NCBI RefSeq assembly: GCF_009823375.1
Contig: NZ_WBSX01000004.1
Coordinates: 1-33,633, forward strand
Source: Francisella noatunensis subsp. noatunensis
Lineage (GTDB): Bacteria; Pseudomonadota; Gammaproteobacteria; Francisellales; Francisellaceae
Reading direction: 5' to 3'
DNA: 33,633 nucleotides
The position numbers were made by a program, and so were the translations under genes. Each line of letters begins with the position of its first letter. The stretch's first letter is position 1. The notes under the pieces are model-generated. The model did not search any database. It saw only the letters and a program-made list of their open reading frames with translations, and had not been told where the DNA came from. Below, in pieces: positions 8,460-18,899 of this stretch.

Positions 8460-9068
8460 ATGAAGCAGCAGTATGCAGACTTTGCAACTATTGAGAATTT
8501 TTTGTTATGTGAAACACCTGAACAATGGATACAGAAAACATTAGCTAATATAGAATTAATGCTAATAGATCATGCTCACTGTGAGATGAAAGCAGCATCT
8601 TCAGCTATGACATACATATATAGTCATTCAGATAAATATGAACTAGTAACAAGAATGTCTAAGATCGCTAGAGAAGAACTAGTACACTTTGAACAAGTGA
8701 TGTGTATTATGAAAAAGCGGGACATACAATACAAAGCTATATCAGCATCTAGATATGCTAGTCAATTAATCAAAGCCGCTAGGACAGATAAAGAAGGGCG
8801 CTTTATCGATGCTTTGATTATTGGAGCATATATAGAAGCTCGTTCTTGTGAAAGATTTGCAAAAGTTGCTCCATATTTAGATTCTGAGCTACAGAAGTTT
8901 TATAATGGATTATTGGAGTCAGAAAAAAGACATTTTACGATATATCTACATTTTGCAGAAAAATATTCTTCTACAGATATTGGCAAAGATATCAAAAGAA
9001 TAGGTGAAATAGAAAAGAATCTTATATTATCTTCAGATTCAGAGTTTAGATTTCATAGTGGTATTTAG
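8460..9068 (+). CDS. miaE: tRNA-(ms2io6A37) hydroxylase
   Basis: A ferritin-like non-haem di-iron monooxygenase that hydroxylates the isopentenyl group of 2-methylthio-N6-isopentenyladenosine at position 37 of tRNAs reading UNN codons. It acts after MiaA and MiaB. The 202 residues carry the expected ligands: Glu 42 (CEMKAA), Glu 73 and His 76 (REELVHFEQV), Glu 126 (IEARSCERF), and Glu 155 and His 158 (ESEKRHF). It is divergent from the udp remnant, with a TATAAT at 8427-8432 but no convincing -35. The ATG has no clear Shine-Dalgarno sequence; I keep it because translation starts a typical distance before the first conserved helix. Confidence 0.93.
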   Translation: MKQQYADFATIENFLLCETPEQWIQKTLANIELMLIDHAHCEMKAASSAMTYIYSHSDKYELVTRMSKIAREELVHFEQVMCIMKKRDIQYKAISASRYASQLIKAARTDKEGRFIDALIIGAYIEARSCERFAKVAPYLDSELQKFYNGLLESEKRHFTIYLHFAEKYSSTDIGKDIKRIGEIEKNLILSSDSEFRFHSGI

Positions 9069-9128
9069 TTATATAGCTGAAATCATCTAAAAGTAGTAGG
9101 TTATATAGTTTAGATTAGAAATTTATTA

Positions 9129-9779
9129 TTAGATAGTGGGTAATTTCCATTTATATACTATCGACATGACTCTTATAGTTAATCCAAATCCAATAATTAT
9201 TGCAGCACTAATATATAAATTCACACCCAAATATATAAAGATAATGTTCATACCTCCAACGACCGCTGCTACAGATGCGTATAGTTCCGCTTTAAAGGCA
9301 ACAGGGATATCATTACAGATCATATCTCTCATAATACCACCAGCTACACCATTAATTATAGCAATAACAATTCCAACTATAAAAACACTAAAGAACTTCA
9401 TATGAAATACTTCTGTACAAATTTGGTACCCTATACTACTACCTATATATGCAAATGCAATAAGACCAATTGAGTCTAAGATCAAAAATATTTTATAAAA
9501 CTTATTGATATACTTTTGTGTAAAAATAGCAATAATAGAGAAACATAAACATATCACAATATAGTGAGGATGAAGCATTATGGTTACTGGTAGATTACCT
9601 AGTAGCAAATCTCTAACTACACCACCACCTAGAGCCGTTGTTAATGCGATTGCAACTACTCCAAAAGCATCCATGTTTCTTCGAGATGATGAGATTACTC
9701 CGGTCATGCTTTCAGCAATTATGCCTATTAGGAACATGATAGTAAAAATAAAAGGGCCTGATATTCCAACGTGGTACAT
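9129..9779 (-). CDS. TRIC-like channel / UPF0126 (YadS/YicG family) membrane protein
   Basis: Integral inner-membrane protein of about 216 residues with roughly seven hydrophobic segments. It contains the two internal repeats of this family: ALGGGVVRDLLLG in the first half and GVAGGIMRDM in the second. Bacterial and archaeal relatives form trimeric cation channels of the TRIC fold, and some members have been linked to glycine uptake; which applies here is unknown. I start at the ATG at 9779, preceded by GGAA, not at a TTG at 9791. It is the last gene of the minus-strand run beginning at lptF, 32 bases after rsmD, and converges on miaE. Confidence 0.88.
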   Translation of the reverse strand: MYHVGISGPFIFTIMFLIGIIAESMTGVISSSRRNMDAFGVVAIALTTALGGGVVRDLLLGNLPVTIMLHPHYIVICLCFSIIAIFTQKYINKFYKIFLILDSIGLIAFAYIGSSIGYQICTEVFHMKFFSVFIVGIVIAIINGVAGGIMRDMICNDIPVAFKAELYASVAAVVGGMNIIFIYLGVNLYISAAIIIGFGLTIRVMSIVYKWKLPTI

Positions 9780-9811
9780 AATTATTTCCAAAAGCTAGAG
9801 TTGGCTATATT

Positions 9812-10390
9812 TTAGAGATTATTTTTAGAATTTAAATCATTTTTTATTATTAGTTTTGCAGAAATATTTGAAGTTGTTTTTTCTTTTAATATATCGAAAC
9901 CATCAAGGTTATATTCAGCAGTTTTTTCAGTTTCTACATATACTAATGTTTCATTAGGAATATTTTGATTTTTTAATATCGACTCTAAAGCTTTGGGAAT
10001 AATATTTTTATTAAATGGAGGGTCTAAAAATATAATTAGCCTAGAATTGTTAGAGTTAAAATTTGCAAGGGCTTTTATACTATCGGTTTTATATATTTGA
10101 TAATTCTGTATTTCTAATGTATTAATGTTTTCTTTGATTTGCTGCAAAGCTTTAAAATTAAGTTCATAAAATATAGCTTGTGAAGCGCCTCTTGATATGC
10201 TTTCTATACCTAGGCTACCACTGCCAGCAAAAGCATCTATGCAAATGCTATCATGTATATATGGAGCTAACCAATTAAAGATAGTTTCTTTAAGCTGATC
10301 AGAAGTTGGACGTAAGCCATTCACATTGGGGAATTTTAGTCTTCGATTTTTGTATTTTCCAGATATTATACGAATAGTATTTGTCTTCAC
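9812..10390 (-). CDS. rsmD: 16S rRNA (guanine966-N2)-methyltransferase
   Basis: Rossmann-fold methyltransferase that modifies G966 of 16S rRNA during 30S assembly using S-adenosylmethionine. The N-terminus IRIISGKYKNRRLKFP followed by LRPTSDQLKETIFNWL is characteristic. The SAM-binding motif is DAFAGSGSLGIES (about 52-64), and the catalytic DPPFN is at about 123-127. At 192 residues it matches the family. It starts with GTG directly after the TAA of the M16-like gene, with an upstream GGAGAT inside that gene, so translational coupling is likely. Confidence 0.94.
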   Translation of the reverse strand: MKTNTIRIISGKYKNRRLKFPNVNGLRPTSDQLKETIFNWLAPYIHDSICIDAFAGSGSLGIESISRGASQAIFYELNFKALQQIKENINTLEIQNYQIYKTDSIKALANFNSNNSRLIIFLDPPFNKNIIPKALESILKNQNIPNETLVYVETEKTAEYNLDGFDILKEKTTSNISAKLIIKNDLNSKNNL

Positions 10391-11614
10391 TTATTCGATA
10401 TCTCCAACCATTACAGTGATTATGTTATTTTCTTGTATAGATTGGTAAGCATTGTGAATTTGTGTAGCAGTAACATTATTAATATGCTCAACATAGGTAT
10501 CAAAAAAATCTAAAGGCAGATTTTTATTTGCAATTGAAAATAACATATTTAATTTAGAACTATTTTTTACACAGCTTAGTAAATGTGTTCCTTCAATATG
10601 CTTTTTAGAGTTTGTTAGAGTTTGTTCATCTATAGTAGAATTGATGAAACTACTGTAGACACTATTTATAGTTTCTAAAGCAAGATTTGGATTACTTGTT
10701 TGAGCAGATATCACAAAGCTACCATAATCAGGATTAATGTTAGCAGTGCTTGAGATATTATAAACTAATCCAAGCTCTTCACGAACTTTATTGAAAAGCA
10801 GAGAGTTTAAACCGCCACCACCAAGTATTTCATTTCCTAGTTTTAGTGGAAAATATAATGGATCATTAATATCAAGTAACAATTGATGACCTGTCAGTAT
10901 AGCAGTTTGTTTACTTGAGAACTTATTTTTAATTATTTGAGAGTTGTTTTTTTGTTGAGCAAATTTTTGCGTATTTTTTTTACCTTTTGGTAAAAAACTA
11001 ACTAGGCTCTGAGAAATATCTTCAGCCTGTATTTTATCAATAGCACCAACTATACATATATTGGCATTGTTTGCACAAATATTTTCACTAAAGAAATCTT
11101 CAATATCTTTTTTTGATATTTTTTTAATAGTTTCTTTGTAGCCAATTGTTGGCTTGCTATAAGGATTATTTGCAAAAATATGCTTTGAAAACTCAAGTGA
11201 AGCTAGGTAGTTAGGCTGTTGATATAAATAATCAATATGAGTAAGAGTCTGAATCTTTTCTCTTTCTAATATATCAGCATCAAAGTCAGGAATTGTGAAA
11301 ATTTCTTGTAGTATATTAATAGTGTTATTAATAATATTACGGTCATTTAAAAGACGAATTTTTATATTAAAAAACTCTTTAGTAGTTTCTGAGTGTATAG
11401 ATATTCCATTATCTGTTATTTTATTTATAAGTTCTTGTTCACTAGATTTTTGAGTTTTTGTAGCGAACATTCCTACTGCTAAATCAGCCAAGCCATTTAG
11501 ATTGCTATCAAATGCTGACCCAGCTCTAAAGTTAAGCTGAATATCAACCATTGGTAGACTAGGAGATTCTTGGAAATATACTGTTGTATTATCTATATCA
11601 AATTTATGGATCAT
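10391..11614 (-). CDS. M16 peptidase-like protein lacking the zinc motif
   Basis: A 407-residue protein of the insulinase/mitochondrial-processing-peptidase family. The region where active members have HxxEH reads LNGLADLAVGMFAT, so the zinc site is absent. The C-terminal half keeps the substrate-binding feature of such partners, a glycine-rich loop EILGGGGLNS followed by KVREELGLVYNI. In bacterial two-subunit M16 enzymes one subunit carries the zinc and the other contributes an Arg/Tyr pair; this protein and its upstream neighbour fit those roles. No signal peptide is obvious. It is separated by five bases from the catalytic gene, supporting a heterodimer. Confidence 0.88.
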   Translation of the reverse strand: MIHKFDIDNTTVYFQESPSLPMVDIQLNFRAGSAFDSNLNGLADLAVGMFATKTQKSSEQELINKITDNGISIHSETTKEFFNIKIRLLNDRNIINNTINILQEIFTIPDFDADILEREKIQTLTHIDYLYQQPNYLASLEFSKHIFANNPYSKPTIGYKETIKKISKKDIEDFFSENICANNANICIVGAIDKIQAEDISQSLVSFLPKGKKNTQKFAQQKNNSQIIKNKFSSKQTAILTGHQLLLDINDPLYFPLKLGNEILGGGGLNSLLFNKVREELGLVYNISSTANINPDYGSFVISAQTSNPNLALETINSVYSSFINSTIDEQTLTNSKKHIEGTHLLSCVKNSSKLNMLFSIANKNLPLDFFDTYVEHINNVTATQIHNAYQSIQENNIITVMVGDIE

Positions 11615-11619
11615 AGTTT

Positions 11620-12873
11620 CTAATCCTTTAATAAGTGAAGAGATGTAAGGTTGTTTTTGTCAAAATATCTATTAAGTACGCGATTAACGTCGTTAATTGA
11701 GACATCATAGAGTTTCTCAAGATATTTATAGTAGTCAACATCTAGATTTATACTAGCAAGAGAGCCTATCAAATTTGCTTGAGTTTCAAGTGAATCCATA
11801 GCAAACACTTTATCAGCTTTTATGGTTACTTTTGCTCTATTTAGTTGCTCTTGAGTTACGCCATCATTTTTGAGTTTATTAATACAGTTTTCTATTTTAT
11901 CCTGAATCTTATCTAAGTTTTGATCATGGTTTGCTATGGCTGTGATCGTAAAAATATCTTCACCTTTTGTAAAAGGCGAGTATTCACTATCTATATGACA
12001 ACAAAGATTTTCATCTCTGACTAATTGCTGTTGTAATATTGATGCATCAGCACTACCAATAATAGTATTTAGGATCATTAAAGCAAAAGGATCATTATCA
12101 TGATAATCAGTTGTTAGCGAGGGTGTTATGTATCCTAATATCGCAGCATCTGTATCATTTGGTGATTTTTGTACTTTTGAATGTCTATAGCCAATATTTA
12201 TTAAGCTTTGCTCTTTTTCTATATTAATCAATTTAGATTTTGGAATACCACCAAAGTAATCTTTTATCATGGGTATAGCAGATGATTTATCAATATCACC
12301 TACAAGAACAATACTAGCATTGTTTGGAGCATAGTTTTGTTGATACCATTTTTTTAGATCATTAAGCGTGTAATTTTCAATATCTTCACGCCAGCCAATT
12401 ATTGGAGTATGTCGAGAGTTATTTTGATATGCAAGTTTCATAAATTGTTCAAAAGCATAACTAAATGCTTTGTCATCTACGCGTAGATTTCTTTCTTCAA
12501 GTACAACCTTTCTCTCTGGAATAAATTCATTTTCATCAAATATTAAGTTTGACATTCTTGATGATTCAATAGATAGGCTTAGTTCTAGATTTTTTTTATG
12601 CCAAAACTGATAATAAGCAGTATAGTCAAACCCTGTGAATGCATTTTGCACACCACCATTATTTTCAACTATACTGTTTAGCTCATCTTTAGTATATTTA
12701 TCAGTACCTTTGAACATCATGTGTTCAAGCATATGAGATATGCCGGTTAGTTTAGTAGGTTCGTATGTTGATCCTACCTTATACCAAATTTGAGCGAGAG
12801 CAACAGGTGCTCTAGAGTCTTTTTTTATATATATATTAAGACCATTATCAAGGGAGTATTTATTGATGTTCAT
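11620..12873 (-). CDS. M16 zinc metallopeptidase, catalytic subunit
   Basis: A 417-residue M16-family peptidase with the inverted zinc motif HMLEH at about 47-51 followed by MMFKGT. A downstream Glu pair near 126-127 (RKVVLEERNLR) would give the third zinc ligand at the usual distance. NNGGVQNAFTGFDYTAYYQ and the ANNASIVLVGDID segment are also typical. M16B enzymes of this kind degrade peptides or process short precursors; no substrate can be inferred. There is no clear signal peptide, so location is uncertain. It sits between lptG and the zinc-less paralogue and probably works together with the latter. Confidence 0.93.
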   Translation of the reverse strand: MNINKYSLDNGLNIYIKKDSRAPVALAQIWYKVGSTYEPTKLTGISHMLEHMMFKGTDKYTKDELNSIVENNGGVQNAFTGFDYTAYYQFWHKKNLELSLSIESSRMSNLIFDENEFIPERKVVLEERNLRVDDKAFSYAFEQFMKLAYQNNSRHTPIIGWREDIENYTLNDLKKWYQQNYAPNNASIVLVGDIDKSSAIPMIKDYFGGIPKSKLINIEKEQSLINIGYRHSKVQKSPNDTDAAILGYITPSLTTDYHDNDPFALMILNTIIGSADASILQQQLVRDENLCCHIDSEYSPFTKGEDIFTITAIANHDQNLDKIQDKIENCINKLKNDGVTQEQLNRAKVTIKADKVFAMDSLETQANLIGSLASINLDVDYYKYLEKLYDVSINDVNRVLNRYFDKNNLTSLHLLKD

Positions 12874-12882
12874 ATAAGTTTC

Positions 12883-13941
12883 TTATGTTTCTTTAGATTT
12901 TATAAATATATAAATTAGTAATATCAATGCAATAACCGTAGGACCTGCGGCACCAAGTATAGTTGGTAGGTGTAGAATTAATGCAATTGGACCAAATATT
13001 TGGTTAATAATAAAAAATGCAAAACCAAAAAATGCACCTAAGAGTAGTTTAAGTATCAGTGTCGATGATCTTGTTGATCCGATACTTAATGGTACAGAAA
13101 GTAGTATTAATACCATTAGTGCTAATGGTTGGAAAATCTCTTGCCAAAATTTTAGTGATATTGAATCTTTGGCTTGGCTATTAGATAACATATATCTAGT
13201 CAACTGAGTGAAATTTAGATAATCATTATCGTTGATAGTGATAACTTTAGCTACAGATATTGGTATGGGGTTAGACCAGATAGCTTTATAAACATCTTCC
13301 TTAACACTAATATGTTTAGCGTATTTGTTAGGAAATGTAACAAAACTGACATCAAATACATTCGCTGTAGCATCGTTTACATACTCAGCCTTTTCAGCAT
13401 ATCTAACTTCCTGCACTTGGTTATCTTTAGTTATAAACTTTCTTATGCCGTATGCTTTTCCTTCATTTGGATCGATATTTGATATATTCATGAAGCCATC
13501 AGGAGTTTTTAGCCATAAATCATGAGTGTTATATGCCACAGTATTTGAATCAGCAAGTTTTTGTAAAACTGGGGCAATATACCCACCAAAAACCATAGTG
13601 ACTATAGAACCTATAATGCCAACTAATACAACTCCCTTTGCGATTTGAGCTGTAGAGCGACCAAAAGATCTCAATACTATAATCTCGGAGTTGTTAGCAA
13701 GTAAGCTAAGTCCCATTAGAGCACCAACCATAGCGCAAGCTGGAAGTAGTGTGTATAAAATTCCTGGTAATTGGTATATGGTTATTATAATAAGTTCTAT
13801 ATTGCTTGCGCCTGTATCATTGTTACTTACCTGTGCTAGATAAGTAAAAATAAAAAACAAGATACAGAAAATTAAACTTACAATAAGAAAGCTACTAAAT
13901 ACTGTTTTGAATATGTAGCGATCAATACGGTTTAAAAACAT
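12883..13941 (-). CDS. lptG: LPS export ABC transporter permease LptG
   Basis: Inner-membrane permease of the LptB2FG transporter, which extracts lipopolysaccharide from the inner membrane and feeds it to LptC-LptA. The 352 residues begin with the family-typical MFLNRIDRYIFKTVFSSFL. There are three hydrophobic segments in the first third, a periplasmic beta-rich region (about 130-260), and three more membrane segments at the C-terminus (LALMVLILLSVPLSIGS, FFGFAFFIINQIFGP, and a terminal helix). The ATG directly abuts the lptF stop codon, with AAGGA upstream. The ATPase LptB is not encoded in this window. Confidence 0.94.
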   Translation of the reverse strand: MFLNRIDRYIFKTVFSSFLIVSLIFCILFFIFTYLAQVSNNDTGASNIELIIITIYQLPGILYTLLPACAMVGALMGLSLLANNSEIIVLRSFGRSTAQIAKGVVLVGIIGSIVTMVFGGYIAPVLQKLADSNTVAYNTHDLWLKTPDGFMNISNIDPNEGKAYGIRKFITKDNQVQEVRYAEKAEYVNDATANVFDVSFVTFPNKYAKHISVKEDVYKAIWSNPIPISVAKVITINDNDYLNFTQLTRYMLSNSQAKDSISLKFWQEIFQPLALMVLILLSVPLSIGSTRSSTLILKLLLGAFFGFAFFIINQIFGPIALILHLPTILGAAGPTVIALILLIYIFIKSKET

Positions 13942-15024
13942 TTATTTTTCCTTCTTAGAAGATCCATTATCTTTTTTGATTGTTCTAATAGCATAAATTA
14001 TAAAAAAGATATGAGGAAGCCAAAGTCCTATCCAAACTGGTAATTTACCGCCAGTCATTAGTGTGTTCACAAACATGTTGCTACACAAATACACTGCTAG
14101 AACAACAACAGAGGGGAGTAGTTTAGCATATTTGTTCTGTCTTGGTCTTAGTCGACAAAGTGCAAGTGCTAGTAGTGATGCTACTATGACAGAAATCGAG
14201 TTGTTAATACGCCCAAAGAACTCTCCGCGAGAGACTGTACCATCATCTTTGTCAGTAAAGTTTTCTATAAGGGTGTGCATATATAGTCTATCAACTTTAT
14301 CATGATTATAATCACGATCAGAAGTGTCAAAAATAGTATAGATAGCATTTTTAGCCGTGTCATAAGTGTGTTCGTATGTTTTGGGTTCTTTTGTGTATAT
14401 GTGAGCATCATGGAAGTCTACATATGCAGCGCCCTTATCTGTTATAACTTCTGCGATAGGTGCAGTTACTACTTTGTACTCATCACTATTATCTGTAGCC
14501 ATATACAAAAATACATCTTTAAGAGTATTTCCTGATTTACTTTTTATATATATGACTTTTCCGTCAGTAGTTTTAATTATTTTGTCATCGGTTATTGAGG
14601 ACAAAAGAGCTTTTGCTGTTAGTGAAGCTTGATAAATATCTTGAGTTTGTTTGGATAAGGGGTTAATATACATTACGGTTAAAAATGTAATGATTGTCAG
14701 AGCATACACCGGTTTCATGGTATTTTTGACTATTTGCATCCATGTGACTCCACCTGCTAGAGTCACAAACATCTCATTATTCGCAAAGTACTTACCAAAA
14801 CAAATCACAATAGCTAGAAATATTGCGATAGGGGCTACTAGACTTACGTTCCCAGGTATTGTCAGTATCACAAACTTTATAATTGAGTCAATACCTAAAC
14901 CTTGCGAGTATGCTTGTTGAAAAAGTCTAATAAGTAAGTTAGCCGATACAATAGATATTATGAATAATGTAATCGATGTAAAGGTGTTAACTATGTCTTT
15001 ATTGTAATATTTTTCAAGAATCAA
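13942..15024 (-). CDS. lptF: LPS export ABC transporter permease LptF
   Basis: Partner permease of LptG in the LptB2FG lipopolysaccharide exporter, 360 residues, starting ILEKYYNKDIVNTFTSITLF. It has the same topology as LptG: three membrane segments (including VSLVAPIAIFLAIVICFGKYF), a periplasmic domain (about 125-275), then three C-terminal helices. The only usable start is a TTG at 15024, because an in-frame TGA lies 9 bases upstream and the next Met is well inside the conserved region. No Shine-Dalgarno sequence is visible before it. First gene of the run lptF-lptG-M16-M16-rsmD-TRIC. Confidence 0.93.
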   Translation of the reverse strand: MILEKYYNKDIVNTFTSITLFIISIVSANLLIRLFQQAYSQGLGIDSIIKFVILTIPGNVSLVAPIAIFLAIVICFGKYFANNEMFVTLAGGVTWMQIVKNTMKPVYALTIITFLTVMYINPLSKQTQDIYQASLTAKALLSSITDDKIIKTTDGKVIYIKSKSGNTLKDVFLYMATDNSDEYKVVTAPIAEVITDKGAAYVDFHDAHIYTKEPKTYEHTYDTAKNAIYTIFDTSDRDYNHDKVDRLYMHTLIENFTDKDDGTVSRGEFFGRINNSISVIVASLLALALCRLRPRQNKYAKLLPSVVVLAVYLCSNMFVNTLMTGGKLPVWIGLWLPHIFFIIYAIRTIKKDNGSSKKEK

Positions 15025-15036
15025 TGTATGTCACTA

Positions 15037-15065
15037 TGTATATATAATAATTATGCTGTCTGCAA
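15037..15065 (-). promoter_or_regulatory. Candidate promoter for lptF operon
   Basis: On the minus strand TTGCAG (15060-15065) and TATACA (15037-15042) are 17 bases apart, four of six and five of six matches to consensus. If used, transcription would start near 15030, only about six bases before the TTG start codon, giving a nearly leaderless message. The region is AT-rich and alternative -10 boxes overlap, so this is tentative. Confidence 0.4.
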
Positions 15066-15189
15066 TTCTATATTTTTTATAAGCAAAAGTCAGTAGATAA
15101 GAATAACTAGTTTTTAATTTTAATGCGATAAATATTCTTTTTTGATATTATGTTTATAAAATTGTGTTACAAATAATATAGGATATCTA

Positions 15190-16629
15190 ATGAAAATTGT
15201 TGTAAATAATCAGTCGACGTTGTCTGCTGAAGTATTAATCGTTGCTCAAGAAAATCTTAAAAAATTAGTTGCTGAAACAAAGTGCACAAATTCCAAATCT
15301 TTATTGGATAAAAAAGTTTTTAAAGCTGAGTCTGGTGAGGTTCTTCCTTTGCTACATGGTGATAAGGTTGTGATTCTTTTAGGTCTTGGTCTTAGACAAG
15401 ATTTTATAGCATCAGAATACGATAAGATTATTGCTAAAGCAGCTGAGCAGCTTAAAAAACTCAATATAAAAGAAGTTTCTGTAAATATCGATTATATATT
15501 TGATAATGCTAACGTGAAGCAATTTGCATTAGACACTGTTAGAGCATTTATCTCTGAAACTTATGTTTTCGATCAGCTAAAATCTAAAAAAGAAAATTTC
15601 TCATTAGAAGCGATTGAGTTGGTGTATTCAGGCAATCAAGATCTTGAAGATGCTGCTAAGATTGGTTCAGCGATTGCATGTGGTCAAAATTATGCTAAAG
15701 ATTTACAAAACCTCCCTGCTAATATCTGTAATACTGACTATATGTTAAATGAGGCGAGAGATTTAACATCTAAATACGAAACATTTAATCTTAACTATCT
15801 AGATCAAGATGCAATGGCAGAGCTTGGTATGGGTTGTGCTCTAGCTGTAGGTCGTGGATCTGATATGTCTAATTATACTGTTTGTATGGAGTATAATGGT
15901 GGAGATGAAGATGAAGCACCGATAGTACTGGTTGGTAAAGGTTTAGTCTTTGATAATGGCGGTATTTGTATTAAACCAGCAGCTGGGATGGACTCTATGA
16001 AAATGGATATGGGTGGTGCTGCAGCTGTTATGGGTACAATGAAAGCTTTAGCAATGCTAAACCTTCCTATAAATGTAGTTGGAGTTATGGGATTAGCAGA
16101 AAATGCTGTAGATGCTAGGTCTTATAGACCTGGTGATGTACTTAAGAGTATGAAGGGTATAACAGTAGAAGTAAGCAACACAGATGCAGAAGGCCGTTTG
16201 GTGCTTTGTGATACATTAACTTATATCGGTAAATATAATCCAAAAGCAGTTATCAATATGGCAACTCTAACTGGTGCTATGATTATATCTTTAGGTGATG
16301 CTTTTTCTGGATTGTTTGCAAATAGTGATAAGTTAGCTAATAGTCTTCAGCAAGCAGCTGATGCTTCTAATGATTTGGTGTGGAGATTACCTTTGCATAA
16401 ACCATACCTTAAGAAATTAGAAAGTAAAGTTGCTGATATGGATAACTGTGGTCTTGATAGATCAGCTGGATCGATAGTTGCTGGATTATTCTTATCAAAA
16501 TTTACAGAAGACTATGAATGGGCTCATCTTGATATCGCAGGGTCTGCAATGGGAGATTTTGCTAGCTGCAAAGCAACAGGTAGACCAGTACCATTACTTA
16601 TACATTATCTATTGTCGCAAGCTAAATAG
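15190..16629 (+). CDS. pepA: Cytosolic leucyl aminopeptidase (M17)
   Basis: Two-metal aminopeptidase of the M17 family, 479 residues, that removes N-terminal residues from peptides. In E. coli the same protein also acts as a DNA-binding factor in Xer recombination and carAB control. The metal and catalytic residues lie in VGKGLVFDNGGICIKPAAG (about 248-266), where Lys and Asp are ligands, in KMDMGGAAAVMG, and in the signature NTDAEGRL (about 330-337). The N-terminal macro-like domain (about 1-160) is present. It is divergent from lptF; the 165-base gap holds no clear -35/-10 pair for pepA. The ATG follows an AGGATATCT ribosome binding site. Confidence 0.96.
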   Translation: MKIVVNNQSTLSAEVLIVAQENLKKLVAETKCTNSKSLLDKKVFKAESGEVLPLLHGDKVVILLGLGLRQDFIASEYDKIIAKAAEQLKKLNIKEVSVNIDYIFDNANVKQFALDTVRAFISETYVFDQLKSKKENFSLEAIELVYSGNQDLEDAAKIGSAIACGQNYAKDLQNLPANICNTDYMLNEARDLTSKYETFNLNYLDQDAMAELGMGCALAVGRGSDMSNYTVCMEYNGGDEDEAPIVLVGKGLVFDNGGICIKPAAGMDSMKMDMGGAAAVMGTMKALAMLNLPINVVGVMGLAENAVDARSYRPGDVLKSMKGITVEVSNTDAEGRLVLCDTLTYIGKYNPKAVINMATLTGAMIISLGDAFSGLFANSDKLANSLQQAADASNDLVWRLPLHKPYLKKLESKVADMDNCGLDRSAGSIVAGLFLSKFTEDYEWAHLDIAGSAMGDFASCKATGRPVPLLIHYLLSQAK

Positions 16630-16662
16630 CATATATTTCTCTCTAGTATATTTTTTCTAGTA

Positions 16663-16671
16663 TGGTAGAAT
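16663..16671 (+). promoter_or_regulatory. Extended -10 promoter for guaB
   Basis: TGG directly before TAGAAT (16666-16671) forms an extended -10 element. The -35 position is poor, as is common for extended -10 promoters. The start site would fall near 16678, giving a leader of about 46 bases that begins with the hairpin annotated next. Confidence 0.5.
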
Positions 16672-16673
16672 AC

Positions 16674-18184
<1,511 letters not shown>

Positions 18185-18202
18185 AATTTCTTGATTATTG
18201 TC

Positions 18203-18230
18203 ATAGTAAGTTATAATTTACTATTATTTT
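18203..18230 (+). terminator. Weak hairpin between guaB and thiamine pyrophosphokinase gene
   Basis: ATAGTAA (18203-18209) and TTACTAT (18218-18224) form a 7-bp stem with an eight-base loop that a G-U pair can shorten to six, followed by TATTTTCT. It is AT-rich and the T-run is broken, so it may terminate only partly or act as an mRNA 3' end. Confidence 0.35.
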
Positions 18231-18245
18231 CTAAATATAAAAACA

Positions 18246-18899
18246 ATGTCACAAGCTATACTGTTCTTAAATGGTAGTATTGATTTATTTTTTTGTGAAA
18301 AGTATATTCAGAGTAGTTTCAACGATCTTGATATATTTTGTGCAGATGGTGCTTACGAAAAGATCAATAAATCTAAATATTTAAACTCAAAAGTCAAAAA
18401 AGTTATAGGCGACTTTGATTCGTTTGCTGTTTTAAATGATGAACTATTTCTCATTGATAAGGATCAATATTCTACTGATTTTGAAAAATCACTAGAATAT
18501 ATAATATCTCTAGGTGTTTCAAAAATTTATGTGTTTGGTGCATCAGAAGGAGAAATGGATCATTTCTTATGTAATATTACTATTGCTAAAAACTATATGC
18601 AAAAGATAGAAATTGAGTTTATAGATATATATTCTAGATATTTCTTTATACCTAAAAAATATACTGTTAGTGGTGTATTGGGTAAGATGTTTTCAGTTAT
18701 GCCTTTTGGATATGCAGAAAATATATATTATAATGGTCTTAGGTATCCTTTAAGCGGAGCTAGCTTGAGTATAGATACTGGTACAGGTGCAAGAAATTAT
18801 GCTACAGAAGATAAGGTTGAGATATCTTATTCACGTGGGGATATTTTATTGTTTATATCGCATGCAAAATATAAGGATAGATTAAATGCTATTTTGTAA
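18246..18899 (+). CDS. Thiamine pyrophosphokinase
   Basis: Transfers pyrophosphate from ATP to thiamine to make the cofactor thiamine diphosphate. At 217 residues it matches the bacterial and eukaryotic TPK family (ThiN/Thi80 type). Visible motifs are CADGAYE (about 32-38), GDFDS (55-59), [14 protein letters not shown] (73-86) with the Mg/ATP-binding Asp, and GASEGEMDH (98-106), equivalent to the G-x-x-GG-R-x-DH motif. The C-terminal small domain with [18 protein letters not shown] binds thiamine. The usual gammaproteobacterial route uses ThiL on thiamine phosphate, so this enzyme suggests use of salvaged thiamine. It overlaps the start of pgi by 14 bases. Confidence 0.9.
   Translation: MSQAILFLNGSIDLFFCEKYIQSSFNDLDIFCADGAYEKINKSKYLNSKVKKVIGDFDSFAVLNDELFLIDKDQYSTDFEKSLEYIISLGVSKIYVFGASEGEMDHFLCNITIAKNYMQKIEIEFIDIYSRYFFIPKKYTVSGVLGKMFSVMPFGYAENIYYNGLRYPLSGASLSIDTGTGARNYATEDKVEISYSRGDILLFISHAKYKDRLNAIL

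Noticed and set aside
9085-9115. ATCTAAA/TTTAGAT repeat between miaE and the TRIC-like gene as a bidirectional terminator
   Set aside because: Seven A/T-rich pairs with a 17-base loop and no T-run on either side; too weak to claim.
9136-9405. 89-residue plus-strand ORF opposite the TRIC-like gene
   Set aside because: Mirror-frame shadow of a membrane-protein gene with recognisable family motifs on the minus strand.
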